Part shown: positions 1-6,562 of the stretch, piece by piece
How the letters are laid out: each line of letters opens with the position of its first letter
Position numbering within the stretch: the first letter of the stretch is position 1
NCBI GenBank assembly: GCA_003486385.1
Contig: DNFT01000077.1
Span: forward strand, 1 to 11,605
Direction: 5' to 3'
Length of the DNA: 11,605 bases
Origin: Eubacterium sp.
GTDB taxonomy: Bacteria > Bacillota > Clostridia > Lachnospirales > Lachnospiraceae
Program-made: the position numbers and the translations under genes
Notes under the pieces: generated by a model
The model's database searches: none
Told to the model about the DNA's origin: nothing
What the model saw: only the letters and a program-made list of their open reading frames with translations

Positions 1-38
1 ATAATACGTTATACACGGCTAGGGATTTAGCATGTTTT
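1..38 (+). repeat. Left copy of an inverted repeat pair found at both window ends
   Basis: The first 20 bases match the reverse complement of 11546-11565 at 18 of 20 positions. After short gaps the similarity continues through AGGG and a shared CATGTT-TG block, up to about base 38. The two copies point inward toward each other across the window. This could be a dispersed intergenic repeat or the ends of an inserted segment. The sequence alone does not distinguish these, and the outer flanks are not in the window. Confidence 0.55.
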
Positions 39-76
39 GTAACCCGAATCCTACAGCATATGTAATTTATACAACT

Positions 77-158
77 AAAAATCACCCCTATACATTATTG
101 CGAAGTAGCCGTAGCTTTTATGCCCGGTTTGCACGCATGATGTATAGGGGTGATTTTT
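77..158. terminator. Large stem-loop, probable bidirectional terminator
   Basis: Bases 77-95 and 140-158 are perfect 19-bp reverse complements, with CACCCCTATACAT at the core of the stem. The 44-base loop can pair further: TGCG 99-102 with CGCA 134-137. On the plus strand the stem runs into T7 (154-160); on the minus strand it runs into T5. It could therefore end both a plus-strand transcript entering from outside the window and the minus-strand transcript of the microprotein at 189-278. The loop is long for a simple terminator, so a small palindromic mobile element is an alternative. Confidence 0.6.
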
Positions 159-178
159 TTACACTATTTTTTACACTA
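155..178 (+). repeat. Two tandem copies of a 12-base unit
   Basis: TTTTTTACACTA occurs twice in a row, at 155-166 and 167-178, immediately after the large stem-loop. It is probably a slippage duplication at the T-run and no function is evident. Confidence 0.7.
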
Positions 179-188
179 TTTCTCTACA

Positions 189-278
189 TTACTTCTTTAC
201 CATTTTTAATATATAAAGATGGTTCTTATTATCCTTGGAGGCGGTCATGTTGCACGATGGCATGATAATGATTGTCAT
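189..278 (-). CDS. Probable 29-residue microprotein behind a MerR-like promoter
   Basis: The reading frame runs from ATG at 278 to TAA at 189-191 and encodes 29 residues, beginning MTIIIMPSCNM and ending KMVKK. I do not recognise the product. The N-terminal third is hydrophobic and contains one cysteine; the rest is basic and polar. There is no clear membrane span. A near-perfect ribosome site (AAGGAGG, 286-292) stands 7 bases before the ATG, a promoter with a regulatory dyad lies just upstream (301-331), and a stem-loop terminator lies downstream (77-158). Promoter, ribosome site, frame and terminator thus form a complete compact transcription unit. The transcript leader would be only about 16 bases. 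It may be a genuine small protein, or the preserved 5' end of a truncated gene. No family comparison was possible. Confidence 0.45.
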   Translation of the reverse strand: MTIIIMPSCNMTASKDNKNHLYILKMVKK

Positions 279-285
279 ATCGTCT

Positions 286-292
286 CCTCCTT
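286..292 (-). promoter_or_regulatory. Strong ribosome binding site for the microprotein
   Basis: The minus strand reads AAGGAGG here, 7 bases before the ATG at 278. This site is the main reason for accepting an ORF of only 29 codons. Confidence 0.6.
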
Positions 293-300
293 ACACCCCC

Positions 301-331
301 ATTACACCATTACAGTGCGCTGTAAGGTCAA
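301..331 (-). promoter_or_regulatory. MerR-type promoter: 19-bp spacer with a central dyad
   Basis: On the minus strand, TTGACC (326-331) and TGTAAT (301-306) are separated by 19 bases. The spacer contains the inverted repeat TTACAG-4-CTGTAA (310-325), which extends to an outer ACC/GGT pair with one offset base. Over-long 19-20 bp spacers with a central dyad are the hallmark of promoters activated by MerR-family regulators, which untwist the DNA. Such regulators commonly respond to metals, drugs, redox stress or aldehydes. The expected start of transcription is near 294. No merR-like gene lies in the window, so the regulator would be encoded elsewhere. Confidence 0.5.
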
Positions 332-354
332 GAATATTTTTGCAATTTTTGAGA

Positions 355-429
355 TTATTTAAGAATGTATTCCATCATGGTTTCCTTAGGCTTCATTCCC
401 ATATTCTCGTAGAAATAAAATGCTGTCAT
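355..429 (-). pseudogene. Out-of-frame 3' remnant of a GNAT N-acetyltransferase gene
   Basis: The minus strand has a frame, shifted +1 relative to the kinase gene, that encodes AFYFYENMGMKPKETMMEYI followed by LK and a stop at 355-357. This closely resembles the C-terminal end of GNAT acetyltransferases, in which an A..FYE..GM turn is followed by a strand ending in ME(Y/M)xL. Upstream of about 435 the resemblance is lost and the DNA becomes the kinase gene. The simplest reading is a deletion that joined the 3' part of the kinase gene to the last 25 or so codons of a downstream GNAT gene, out of frame. The segment has no start region, so it is not a functional acetyltransferase. The match is by eye. 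Confidence 0.45.
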
Positions 430-1021
430 CCATCCCGGAAATACTGTAATCGCAGTATTCCCGGACGGAATACGCACTAAAATATTCCCTCTCCCTCGGA
501 ATCCACTTATCCTCAAACAGCTTGAACCGCAGCTGCCCCACGCGCCCTCTCACGCGGTCACGCTGATTCCGGTCATCAATATCCATAAAAAGGGTGATAA
601 CCTCCCAACCTGTCAGCTTAGCATAGATTTCGCGAAGTACAGGATGACAGGAGTATGTGCCCTCTATTACATTCACCCCTGTCCTTTTAAGGCTCACGCC
701 GGGTGCATACTCCTGTTCCATACACAGAAACGGTCGGTACACAACCGTGCTGTCCGATGTAAGCGGCGCCATAATCTCGGCTATAAATCTATCATAATTG
801 ATATTCCCGCCCGGTTCCTTCATAACCTCGGGCGTCTGCATGACTATCGGCAGGTAAAAATCGTCGATATGGAATACATTGCACCCATATCGCTCACCCA
901 ACCGCTCAGACAGGGTCGTCTTTCCCGAACCACACTTTCCGTCTATCACAATCAGAAGCCTTCTGTTGTTTTTCTGCGACTCCTCCATGCGTCCCAGTAT
1001 ATTGTCTAACACATTATTCAT
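386..1021 (-). CDS. Uridine-kinase-like P-loop kinase
   Basis: The 211-residue protein is a nucleoside/nucleotide-kinase-type P-loop enzyme. It has a Walker A motif GKCGSGKT at residues 28-35, the substrate-region motif FHIDDFYLP at about 50-58, a PGGN motif, YRPF, and VIEGTYSCHP in the middle, as in uridine-kinase-like proteins. Such enzymes transfer phosphate from ATP to a small hydroxylated substrate in the cytosol. The substrate here is not certain to be uridine. The ATG at 1021 is chosen over an upstream ATG at 1129, which would overlap the S-component gene by more than 80 bases; a GGGG-rich ribosome site precedes 1021. The gene starts 22 bases after the S-component stop, so the two are probably co-transcribed and the kinase may trap the imported substrate. 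The last 20 or so residues, after the usual family end near CDYSIS, are read out of frame through a GNAT remnant. Confidence 0.85.
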   Translation of the reverse strand: MNNVLDNILGRMEESQKNNRRLLIVIDGKCGSGKTTLSERLGERYGCNVFHIDDFYLPIVMQTPEVMKEPGGNINYDRFIAEIMAPLTSDSTVVYRPFLCMEQEYAPGVSLKRTGVNVIEGTYSCHPVLREIYAKLTGWEVITLFMDIDDRNQRDRVRGRVGQLRFKLFEDKWIPREREYFSAYSVREYCDYSISGMDDSILFLREYGNEA

Positions 1022-1043
1022 ACCAATCCCCACATCAATTTTT

Positions 1044-1622
1044 CTACTTTTCCGCAAGCTGTCCCGACACGCCTGATTTATTCTCAGTTCCAATCCACAG
1101 CGGCACAACCTTGGCACGTCTAAGCGCAACCATAATAAGCGGTATAAGTGTAAGCTGCACTATAATTCCCGGTATCGCATTTAAGAATGCACCTGCGGCG
1201 AACATCTTCCATGTGAATATATTACCGCCGATACCAAGCAGGATGACCTCAGCAAACGCCCATACAATTCTTCCCGCAAGCATAGCCGTTACAAGTGAGA
1301 TATAGAGCATTTTTGTGCACTGCCATCTGGCATGGCTGTACAGATAACCACTGACAAAGCCGTATGCAGCCATTTCAAATGCCATCGCAATCGCATTAGG
1401 GTACAGCGGCGGCATTCCGAATACCAATCCTCTCACAATCGGAAGCAGGAAGCCTATCAGCGCTCCATACTGCCATCCTACAATAAATCCGCAGAGCAAT
1501 ACCGGAATATGCATCGGCAGAAGCATCTTTCCTATAGCCGGTATCTGGCCTATGAAAAAAGGCAGCACCATTCCGACAGCAAACAGCATCGCTGTCACAG
1601 CAAGTTTTTTCACATTGTTCAT
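1044..1622 (-). CDS. ECF transporter S-component (substrate-binding membrane subunit)
   Basis: The 192-residue protein is very hydrophobic, with about six membrane segments. It carries the conserved core of one ECF S-component family: MLLPMHIPVLLCGF near residue 35 and FGMPPLYPNAIAMAFE near 70. S-components bind a vitamin or precursor outside the membrane and dock with a shared energising module (EcfA, EcfA', EcfT), which is not in this window; this one would therefore be a group II, solitary S-component. The start at 1622 (MNNVKK) is preferred because GGAG at 1632-1635 stands 9 bases ahead; an ATG at 1637 has a poorer site. The kinase follows after 22 bases. The substrate is unknown, but the kinase suggests a nucleoside-like or alcohol-containing compound that is phosphorylated on entry. 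A long structured leader lies upstream. Confidence 0.85.
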   Translation of the reverse strand: MNNVKKLAVTAMLFAVGMVLPFFIGQIPAIGKMLLPMHIPVLLCGFIVGWQYGALIGFLLPIVRGLVFGMPPLYPNAIAMAFEMAAYGFVSGYLYSHARWQCTKMLYISLVTAMLAGRIVWAFAEVILLGIGGNIFTWKMFAAGAFLNAIPGIIVQLTLIPLIMVALRRAKVVPLWIGTENKSGVSGQLAEK

Positions 1623-1691
1623 AACAAAAATCTCCATTCTGCTGCCTTATACAGCACAAATAATTCTTGGGATAATTTTACAATAGCCTGT

Positions 1692-1857
1692 AAAGCGGAC
1701 ATTCGCAATCCGCTTTCGCTACTTGCTCATGAACGCAGCCGCTTTGCGAACTTTAAGTGGGAGCTTTTAACTCCCACTGACATAAGCATCCCCCTTACCC
1801 ACCGCTTAGTGCTCTACACACTTGAAGCGGGGGATTGCTTATTCTGCGTTCAAGCAA
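1692..1857 (-). ncRNA. Structured leader before the S-component/kinase operon; unassigned RNA element
   Basis: This 350-bp gene-free stretch holds several inverted repeats which, read on the minus strand, form a plausible RNA fold. An outer stem pairs 1844-1857 with 1723-1738 (TGAACGCAG with CTGCGTTCA, flanked by TTGCT and AGCAA). It encloses a long hairpin (1782-1794 with 1829-1842, one bulge, inner pairing CCGCTT/AAGCGG) and an 8-bp hairpin (1756-1763 with 1771-1778). A separate 8-bp hairpin lies nearer the gene (1692-1699 with 1709-1716). I do not recognise a known riboswitch core: TPP, FMN, cobalamin, THF and T-box signatures were looked for and not found. It could be a regulatory leader, an independent small RNA, or a decayed palindrome-rich mobile element resembling IS200/IS605 ends. 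Confidence 0.45.
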
Positions 1858-1914
1858 AAAATTGACCCTTACCCCAGCAATAAATATATACCTAAAGTTG
1901 GGTTCAGGGTCAAT
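1856..1914 (-). terminator. Imperfect palindrome with T-run, probable terminator of the HdeD gene
   Basis: ATTGACCCT (1861-1869) and AGGGTCAAT (1906-1914) pair perfectly, and the next nine bases inward match at six positions, giving an 18-bp imperfect stem with a loop of about 18 bases. On the minus strand the stem ends in T6. It stands about 75 bases beyond the stop of the HdeD-like gene, the right place for its terminator. The same DNA also contains a sigma-A-like promoter. Confidence 0.5.
1885..1913 (-). promoter_or_regulatory. Sigma-A promoter nested in the palindrome
   Basis: On the minus strand TTGACC (1908-1913) is followed, after exactly 17 bases, by TATATA (1885-1890). Transcription would start near 1878, within the loop of the palindrome, so the new transcript would carry only the 3' arm and would not form the terminator hairpin. 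It would then run through the structured leader into the S-component and kinase genes. Confidence 0.55.
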
Positions 1915-1988
1915 AGCTTTTTAGAATGTTTTTCGTTCAGCTGCAAATACAAGCTTTTAAACCTGTCATGTAGTAAAAAGGTCGATTT

Positions 1989-2522
1989 CTAGTATCTTGT
2001 TTTCCTGGAAAAGTAAAATACAGTCAACAAGTCTGAAACGCCATTGTAGATAAGCGCAATACCAATTATTCTGAACAGAAGCTCTGCTGTTCCGAAAGGA
2101 TTTATCAGAATAAGTATTCCTAATACAAGGCTGAGTATCGCAATGACAAGAACCGTCACACTTCCGTCTGCCCTGTACTTCATCATATCAAGCGCTTCCT
2201 GAAGCTTCACAATTCCGCTTATCACGATGAGAAGTCCAAGTATAAAAGGCACTATCGAGATGATAAAGCCTGCTCCGAAGTAAAGGAAAGCCGCTATGAC
2301 AAAATATACTATACCTTTTATTACTCCGCCGTTTCCCACACTGTACTTGTCCTTAAAATATGTGACAAGCGATACAACTCCCATAACCACCGCGAGAAGT
2401 GCAAGGATATGAACTATAGTTACAAGTGCCGTACCCGGCTTGATAAGAAGAATAAAGCCAATTATAAGATATGCTATCGATGACCACACAACATCCTTGC
2501 GTATTTTTTCAAATATGTTCAT
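1989..2522 (-). CDS. HdeD/DUF308-family membrane protein
   Basis: The 177-residue protein is almost entirely membrane-spanning, with about six helices, each pair separated by short basic loops. Typical DUF308/HdeD features are a helix ending in LLIKPG near the start, the repeated pattern GIVKLQEAL in the middle, and a later copy LILINPFG that mirrors LLIKPG. HdeD in Escherichia coli is linked to acid resistance at high cell density; the role in Clostridia is unknown. The start at 2522 (MNIFEKI) follows the strong site GGAGG after a few bases; an upstream ATG at 2576 has no comparable site. An own promoter lies at about 2608-2613, and a terminator-like palindrome follows the gene, so it appears monocistronic. 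Confidence 0.85.
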   Translation of the reverse strand: MNIFEKIRKDVVWSSIAYLIIGFILLIKPGTALVTIVHILALLAVVMGVVSLVTYFKDKYSVGNGGVIKGIVYFVIAAFLYFGAGFIISIVPFILGLLIVISGIVKLQEALDMMKYRADGSVTVLVIAILSLVLGILILINPFGTAELLFRIIGIALIYNGVSDLLTVFYFSRKTRY

Positions 2523-2607
2523 GTTTTCCTCCATTCCTGGATAGATGAAACAAAGCTGATGCCGCCCGCTCCACAACCCACTATATTTTCTCTAAAAGTT
2601 TTTCATT

Positions 2608-2642
2608 ATTATACCATTATTTTCTGAAAACAACTATTATTT
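2608..2642 (-). promoter_or_regulatory. Extended -10 promoter for the HdeD-like gene
   Basis: The minus strand has a consensus TATAAT (2608-2613) preceded by TG, making an extended -10 element; the -35 region is poor. Transcription would start near 2601, leaving an 80-base leader before the ATG. The remaining intergenic DNA up to 2721 is AT-rich and shows no further gene. Confidence 0.55.
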
Positions 2643-2721
2643 TTTAATAAAATAATTTCAAAGATTTCATATTGCATTTCTCTTCGCAGTAATCTGATAT
2701 CAGGGGCAAAACATCATAATC

Positions 2722-4023
2722 TTAATCGGCTACCGTCTTTGCATTAGGATATATCCTTTCCATCTTGGCATCGTTATAATGTTCATCCATCCACACCTGC
2801 CACTTAGCCTCTGCCGCTACATTTTTTTCTCTCTCATCGTATCTTATAAGCGCAAGCCCTGACACAGCCATATTGCACAACATGAACACTATCAGAACCC
2901 ATGTTACAATCTTTCCTATAACCATCGGTATCTTCTCTATAAGTGCCGATGTCCTCGGATATATGAGCTTGAGCCACACAACGGCTGCTATTCCCCAGAA
3001 GAAGCAGTAGAGAAGATTGATTCTGCCGCCAAGGTTAAACGGAAGCTTGCTGTAATCCCAGAATACCTTGCCAAAGACTATCTCTGTGAACACACTGCAA
3101 AGATACTCATAGGCACCTCCAAGAAGAGTCCCTGTCCAGAAAAGGAAGCTGTCACTCTTATTCCTGTATTTATAGAGCATTGCCGTTGCGGCAGCGATTG
3201 CCAGCCCCCACACTATGCTGAACGGTCCCCACACAACACTGCTCCTGCTCATCCACACACCAGCCGTTATGCGGCAGAATATTGTCTCCGTTATGTCCCC
3301 TAGGAATGCTCCAATAAAGAACAGCATGACCACCTTATAAAAATCACAGCCCTGCGCGAACACCCTTTTATCCTTCGGTACGGCTTCTACCTTAGCAGCC
3401 TTCGGATATGCTTTATGTATTCGCCTGTCCATGGTGCGGTTGATTGCCTTCGCAATTCTAAAGCCCACGGAGGCTATCGCATCATTAGCCTCCTCCCACT
3501 TTTCGGGATGTCTGCTCTTACCTTTTACAAGAATATATGACGCAAGCACGTCCACAGCCAGCACTGATATCAGGATAATCAGCACAATATGGATAAGAAG
3601 CTGCGGCATAACCTGCATGAGGCTTAACAGGAGCCTGTTCACATATCTGACCACAAGATAGCCAAGTGCACCCTTTATGAGCGAAAACGGAACACATATA
3701 TATCCATCAAGATTCCACTTGATATTGCTGTAATTCCACCATCTCTCATGATATATTCGCTCTATGAGTTTTCCGGCGGCAAGTTCAATAGCTGCCGCGT
3801 ACACCGTTGCGAACAGGAACAGCCAGAATCCGGTAATTCCCTGTAAGCCGACTGTCATAAGCACAGTTCCTATACCATATACGATACACATTGGACCGCT
3901 CACCAGTCCTCTGTTCACAAAATGCTTCTGTCTTATTGCTGCGTAAGTGGTTTCAAAAAGCCATCCCGCAAAGGAATATATTAAAAATAACCACAGCAGC
4001 TCGTAGATTGAAAAATGATTCAT
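2722..4023 (-). CDS. Tandem CmpB-type membrane protein (putative ABC transporter permease family)
   Basis: The 433-residue membrane protein contains two related halves, about residues 5-170 and 228-390. The first has the family marks YSFAGWLFE (16-24), NRGLVSGP (37-44) and WWNYS...NLDGYICVPFS (95-114). The second repeats the layout with ITETIF, VVWGPFSIVWG and FWDYSKLPFNLGG. This matches the family annotated as putative ABC-transporter type IV / CmpB (PF06541); transport function is a database label rather than a demonstrated role. A basic loop separates the halves. The C-terminus (about 395-433) is soluble and contains IYPNAKTV. The ATG at 4023 follows AAAGGAA by about 7 bases and stands 13 bases after the stop of the YhaN-like ATPase gene, so it is the last gene of the nuclease operon. 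Confidence 0.8.
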   Translation of the reverse strand: MNHFSIYELLWLFLIYSFAGWLFETTYAAIRQKHFVNRGLVSGPMCIVYGIGTVLMTVGLQGITGFWLFLFATVYAAAIELAAGKLIERIYHERWWNYSNIKWNLDGYICVPFSLIKGALGYLVVRYVNRLLLSLMQVMPQLLIHIVLIILISVLAVDVLASYILVKGKSRHPEKWEEANDAIASVGFRIAKAINRTMDRRIHKAYPKAAKVEAVPKDKRVFAQGCDFYKVVMLFFIGAFLGDITETIFCRITAGVWMSRSSVVWGPFSIVWGLAIAAATAMLYKYRNKSDSFLFWTGTLLGGAYEYLCSVFTEIVFGKVFWDYSKLPFNLGGRINLLYCFFWGIAAVVWLKLIYPRTSALIEKIPMVIGKIVTWVLIVFMLCNMAVSGLALIRYDEREKNVAAEAKWQVWMDEHYNDAKMERIYPNAKTVAD

Positions 4024-4036
4024 CGCATGTTTCCTT

Positions 4037-6562
4037 TCATTCTATGATATTCCGGAGATTTATTATATCTTCATCCTGCATATTTCTGCATGTAAAGAAC
4101 AATATCTGTGCATTCTGCGCATAATTTTTCAGGTATTCAAGTGCATTCTCTGCCCTCTCATCATCATATTGCAGCAGAACATCGTCGAGCATGAGCGGAA
4201 GCCTCTCGCCATTATCCGTTATCAGCTCCGTCATGGCAAGCCTGAGTGAAAGATAAGCCTGATCCGTTGTTCCGCTGCTGAGATATTTCCATTCGTGATA
4301 GCCTCCGGCCTTCGGCTTTGCCTGGATAGCGTATTCTTTGTCGACCATGACCTTCTCGTATCTGCCACCTGTAAGATTCGAGAAAATTTCTGCTGTCTTT
4401 TCATTGAGAAGCGGTCCAAAGCTCCGGCTTATGTCATCAACCGCAGCCTGCATATTCTCCTCAGCAAGCTCCAATGCATCATATAGCTCCTTTTTCTGCG
4501 AATACTCATCTGTAAGCTCCGCCGACAGCCTTTTTAACTCATTCTCATCATGCTCAGGACTTCTAAGCAGCAGCGCAAGCTCTCCTAACTGTCCCCTTAT
4601 ATCCTCCATGACAGCCTCGTTGTCATCAACAGCATTCCTTACAGACTGCTCATCAAGCCGCCGTATATCACTGTCAGCTTCATCCGCAAGCTTCCTAAGC
4701 TCTGCTTCAAGCTCCTCTGCCTTTTCTGTATTTTCCTTAAGCTGCTCATCAATGTCCTTCACAATCTTGTCAAGCTCTCTATATGACTGTATTTGTCCGT
4801 TCCGGGCTTTAAGCTTTCCGTCGAATACGGCAATCTTCTCACGCAGTCCATTGTAGATTACACGCACTCTCTCCGGGTCATCATCACCGACAAATGCCCT
4901 GTATTCGCTTTGTGCTTCCGAAAGCTCCGCAACAGCCGCATCATAAAGGCTTTTATTCACGGCAGCTTCCTCATTTTCCTGTGCTAACAGCTCCAGCTCT
5001 GAAAGCGAGGAAACTCCATATTTCTGATATATGTCATCAATTGTATTGCGGCACTTTAGAAGCTTCTCCCGTGTTATAGTCTCAAAATCGCACTCTGTAT
5101 CAGGATAGATACCTTCTCCCTTATCAAAAAGCCTGCCCTTTTCTCTCTCAAGATTATTGCTTGCATCCGCTTTTTCCTGCGAGCGTCTCTTGATAAGTGC
5201 CTTAGCTTCTTCCATGCTGCGTGCATGAGTGTCATACTGTTTTTTATATGCTGAAAAAATCATAAAACCAACTCCGGCAGACACAAATGCACCTGCAAGA
5301 CAGAACACCGACACTGTAAATGTCATCACCACAAATATGATTGTGACAAGCAGCGCCACAGCACTCGCTGTAAGCCTTGTCTTTTTGACATCGCCTATAC
5401 TGTCAATCATCCTGAGAGCATCTGCCTCCTCCCTCTGTGCAGTCTGTTTCGCCGCGAGAGCCGGTCTGTAACCGTCGCTGATTCTTTCACTCAGATAACA
5501 CAGCTTTTCCCGCATTGCCTCCTGTGTTCTTGCCAGCATTACATCATCCCTGTCCACCATAACCCCGGACTGCTTTCTTTTCCCAAGTTCATCTGCCTGG
5601 GACTGCTTTGCTGACAGATTATGTCTAAGTTCATCAGCATGCTGCATATACTCCGGCACTGTATTATAGTTGTAATTCTTTCCTGCGAAGGAATCCTTCT
5701 CCTGTTCAAGCGCCCTGCCCTCAGCTATAAGTCCGGTAATCTTCTCCCGCTCGTTTTCACACTCAGTGCGCTGCTTCCCATACTGTTTTTGGGTTTCTGT
5801 AAGCTTAAGAATCTGTTCTTCTCTCTTTAAACTATTCTTCCTTCGTATACATTCCCCAAGCTCCGCTTCAAGACGTGTTCTCCTGTCAATATACTGTGAC
5901 TGCTGCCTTACAAGCTCCTCATTTTTTATAAGCTCTGTCTGTACATCTTCAAGCTCCTGTGTAAGCTGTACAAGCCTTCCCCTGCTTCCGCTCTTCGACA
6001 GCAATAGCTCCTTCGCCCTGCTAAGCCGTGCAAGCACTGTGGACTGTGAAACCTCCTCGTCCATCGTTGTCACCAGATTCGATAACCTGACAGCGATATC
6101 CTCATTCGTCTGGCCGCTGCTTGCGAAACCGCCAAATCCGCTTATATATACACTCTTTTCAAAGCTTCCGACATCTATTCCGAAAAAGCGGTGTCCTATC
6201 TCCTCATCGCGCCCAAGCTCTAACTCCTCGCCTGTCTGTGCATCATATAGCCTTACAATATCGGTTTTTATTGTCTTTTTAAAGACCTTGCGTATTCTGT
6301 AGCTTCGTCCTCCATATGAGAACTCCAGCTCACCGCACATAGCTGAACCGTCCCATGGGGCATATTTCTTTCTGAGGCTCTTACCGACATCCGTGCTTTT
6401 CTCCTGTGCAGTCCTTCCGTAGAACATCATCTCAATAAATGCCATTATAGTCGATTTGCCGGCTTCATTGTCGCCGTATATTATGTTCATTCCGTCCTTA
6501 AAATCCAGTTTATAGTTTTTGAATTTTCCGAAGCTCTCTATATATATGCTGTCAATTTTCAT
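4037..6562 (-). CDS. YhaN-like SbcC/Rad50-type AAA ATPase with a membrane segment
   Basis: The 841-residue protein has the SMC/Rad50 plan. An N-terminal half-ATPase has Walker A GDNEAGKST (30-38). Long coiled coils follow (about 195-390 and 440-720). The C-terminal half has an ABC signature-like LSSGTTDQ (about 761-768) and Walker B LPLMLDD (about 788-794), then a DDERAENAL stretch. At about 397-439 the coil is interrupted by a hydrophobic stretch long enough to cross the membrane twice; YhaN-type proteins carry this in place of the Rad50/SbcC zinc hook, and no CxxC motif is present. The protein probably works with the YhaO-like nuclease on DNA ends at the membrane. The start at 6562 (MKIDSIYIESFGKF) is the family start, with GGAGGT upstream; it overlaps the nuclease gene by 11 bases, implying translational coupling. 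It is shorter than Bacillus YhaN (about 960 residues). Confidence 0.88.
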   Translation of the reverse strand: MKIDSIYIESFGKFKNYKLDFKDGMNIIYGDNEAGKSTIMAFIEMMFYGRTAQEKSTDVGKSLRKKYAPWDGSAMCGELEFSYGGRSYRIRKVFKKTIKTDIVRLYDAQTGEELELGRDEEIGHRFFGIDVGSFEKSVYISGFGGFASSGQTNEDIAVRLSNLVTTMDEEVSQSTVLARLSRAKELLLSKSGSRGRLVQLTQELEDVQTELIKNEELVRQQSQYIDRRTRLEAELGECIRRKNSLKREEQILKLTETQKQYGKQRTECENEREKITGLIAEGRALEQEKDSFAGKNYNYNTVPEYMQHADELRHNLSAKQSQADELGKRKQSGVMVDRDDVMLARTQEAMREKLCYLSERISDGYRPALAAKQTAQREEADALRMIDSIGDVKKTRLTASAVALLVTIIFVVMTFTVSVFCLAGAFVSAGVGFMIFSAYKKQYDTHARSMEEAKALIKRRSQEKADASNNLEREKGRLFDKGEGIYPDTECDFETITREKLLKCRNTIDDIYQKYGVSSLSELELLAQENEEAAVNKSLYDAAVAELSEAQSEYRAFVGDDDPERVRVIYNGLREKIAVFDGKLKARNGQIQSYRELDKIVKDIDEQLKENTEKAEELEAELRKLADEADSDIRRLDEQSVRNAVDDNEAVMEDIRGQLGELALLLRSPEHDENELKRLSAELTDEYSQKKELYDALELAEENMQAAVDDISRSFGPLLNEKTAEIFSNLTGGRYEKVMVDKEYAIQAKPKAGGYHEWKYLSSGTTDQAYLSLRLAMTELITDNGERLPLMLDDVLLQYDDERAENALEYLKNYAQNAQILFFTCRNMQDEDIINLRNIIE

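Noticed and set aside
155..178. CRISPR-like repeat array
   Set aside because: There are only two directly abutting 12-base units, without spacers; no other regularly spaced repeats were seen in the window.
32..480. Plus-strand reading frames of 77 and 81 codons
   Set aside because: The first spans the stem-loop at 77-158 and has no ribosome site. The second has GGAGG before an internal ATG at 247, but that motif is the complement of codons in the minus-strand microprotein, and the frame runs antisense into the kinase gene with low-complexity composition.
1692..1857. Intact IS200/IS605 element or TnpB guide RNA
   Set aside because: The palindromes resemble such ends, but no TnpA or TnpB coding remnant was found nearby, so a mobile-element call is not supported.
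1332..1865. Plus-strand frame of 177 codons over the S-component start and its leader
   Set aside because: It is antisense to a clear S-component gene, crosses several hairpins and encodes a sequence rich in His, Arg, Ser and Asn without any family features.
4338..6302. Long serine-rich plus-strand frames opposite the YhaN-like ATPase
   Set aside because: These are shadows of Glu/Leu/Ala-rich coiled-coil coding, which reads as Ser-rich sequence in an antisense frame.
4037..6562. Classical SbcC with zinc hook
   Set aside because: No CxxC motif is present at the coil tip; a hydrophobic stretch is found instead, as in YhaN-type proteins.
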